Shown piece after piece: positions 14,197 to 14,837 of a stretch of DNA of 14,837 nt. A program made the position numbers and the translations under genes. Source of the DNA: Sporomusa sp. (GTDB lineage Bacteria > Bacillota_C > Negativicutes > Sporomusales > Sporomusaceae); assembly GCA_029256645.1 (NCBI GenBank), contig JAQSXM010000034.1, positions 1 through 14,837 on the forward strand, read 5' to 3'. The notes under the pieces were generated by a model. That model was not told the DNA's origin, searched no databases, and worked only from the letters and a program-made list of their open reading frames with translations. Each line of letters starts with the position of its first letter. The stretch's first letter is position 1.

Positions 14197-14837
14197 TTGG
14201 ATTATAGCAAAACACTTAACCTGCCGCAGACAGAATTTCCTATGCGCGCCAATCTTCCTGAACGGGAGCCAAAAATGCTCGAATACTGGCGTGAACAGCA
14301 GATTTACGACAAAAAGACAACTAAAAGTAAGGGGAAGGCCAAATTTGTCCTACATGATGGCCCACCATACGCCAACGGTAATATTCATATTGGTACGGCT
14401 TTAAACAAAATTCTAAAAGATATTATCGTCAAATACAAATCATTACAGGGCTTTGACGCTCCATACGTGCCAGGCTGGGACACCCACGGACTCCCCATTG
14501 AACATGCTGCTATCAAGATTCTGGGACTAAACCGTCATGAATTAAATCCCCTTGATTTACGCCGGGAGTGCAAGCAATATGCCCTTAAATGCCTGGACCT
14601 GCAACGGGAAGATTTTAAACGGCTAGGCGTTGCCGGCGACTGGGAAAACCCGTACGTAACATTATATCCTGAATATGAAGCCAAACAGATTGAAGTATTT
14701 GGTGCAATGGCTAAAAAAGGCTATATCTATAAAGGTCTTAAGTCAGTGTATTGGTGTACTTCCTGTGAAACAGCCTTAGCTGAAGCTGAGATTGAATACG
14801 CAGAGAAAAAATCTCACTCAATCTATGTTAAGTTTCC
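14197..14837 (+). CDS. ileS: Isoleucyl-tRNA synthetase, N-terminal part (runs off the window)
   Basis: An open frame from TTG at 14197 continues to the window end and gives 213 codons of a protein that is normally about 920-940 residues. GGAGGTG (14184-14190) lies six bases before the TTG. The class I signature [12 protein letters not shown] is at residues 55-66 with the HIGH-type motif HIGT (64-67), and the family motif [11 protein letters not shown] follows. The first part of the editing-domain approach ([17 protein letters not shown]) is also visible. It charges tRNA-Ile and is controlled by the T-box just upstream. Confidence 0.96.
   Translation, partial: MDYSKTLNLPQTEFPMRANLPEREPKMLEYWREQQIYDKKTTKSKGKAKFVLHDGPPYANGNIHIGTALNKILKDIIVKYKSLQGFDAPYVPGWDTHGLPIEHAAIKILGLNRHELNPLDLRRECKQYALKCLDLQREDFKRLGVAGDWENPYVTLYPEYEAKQIEVFGAMAKKGYIYKGLKSVYWCTSCETALAEAEIEYAEKKSHSIYVKF

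Overview
The window looks like chromosome of an anaerobic, low-to-mid GC Firmicute, most plausibly a Negativicute of the Sporomusa/Pelosinus type. This is inferred from the combination of a conserved ylm/divIVA/ileS division-associated cluster with a T-box, strong AGGAGG ribosome binding sites, a sigma-54 regulator with its own -24/-12 promoter, and a multi-subunit iron-sulphur flavoenzyme. All genes lie on the + strand. No phage, IS, CRISPR, rRNA or tRNA features were seen.

Layout. (1) 49-2130 is an EF-G paralogue of the EF-G2 type, closed by a terminator. (2) 2310-3122 is pgeF (ylmD), the usual first gene of the ylm cluster, with its own sigma-A promoter. (3) 3167-10242 is a catabolic island that separates pgeF from its usual neighbour yggS. 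It holds a sigma-54 enhancer-binding regulator with an attenuator-like leader, a sigma-54 promoter, five overlapping genes for a split flavin/iron-sulphur amine dehydrogenase, a decayed C-terminal piece of 1-pyrroline-5-carboxylate dehydrogenase (P5CDH), and an orphan lipoprotein binding protein of the branched-chain amino acid type with a complex leader. (4) 10336-13897 resumes the ylm cluster: yggS, sepF, proC, ylmH, divIVA and a DUF167 gene. No ylmG/yggT gene is present. (5) 13894-14837 is a sigma-A promoter, an isoleucine-type T-box and the first 213 codons of ileS.

How the genes work together. The five-gene unit encodes, in order, a [2Fe-2S] subunit, an FAD/pyridine-nucleotide subunit, a two-cluster ferredoxin, a BFD-type [2Fe-2S] protein and a DAO-family flavoprotein. 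This is the part list of HcnABC, heterotetrameric sarcosine oxidase and dye-linked L-proline dehydrogenases. The P5CDH relic directly after the last subunit is the best clue that the substrate is proline, because P5CDH acts on the product of proline dehydrogenase. The upstream regulator and the well-matched -24/-12 promoter suggest substrate-induced, sigma-54-dependent expression. The binding protein may import the substrate, but its permease and ATPase are not in the window.

The most interesting points are the split dehydrogenase with its sigma-54 control, the in-frame internal deletion of P5CDH, the two promoter-terminator-gene leaders (before the regulator and before the binding protein), and the EF-G2 whose switch II histidine is a tyrosine. 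All assignments come from reading motifs by eye; no database search was possible.
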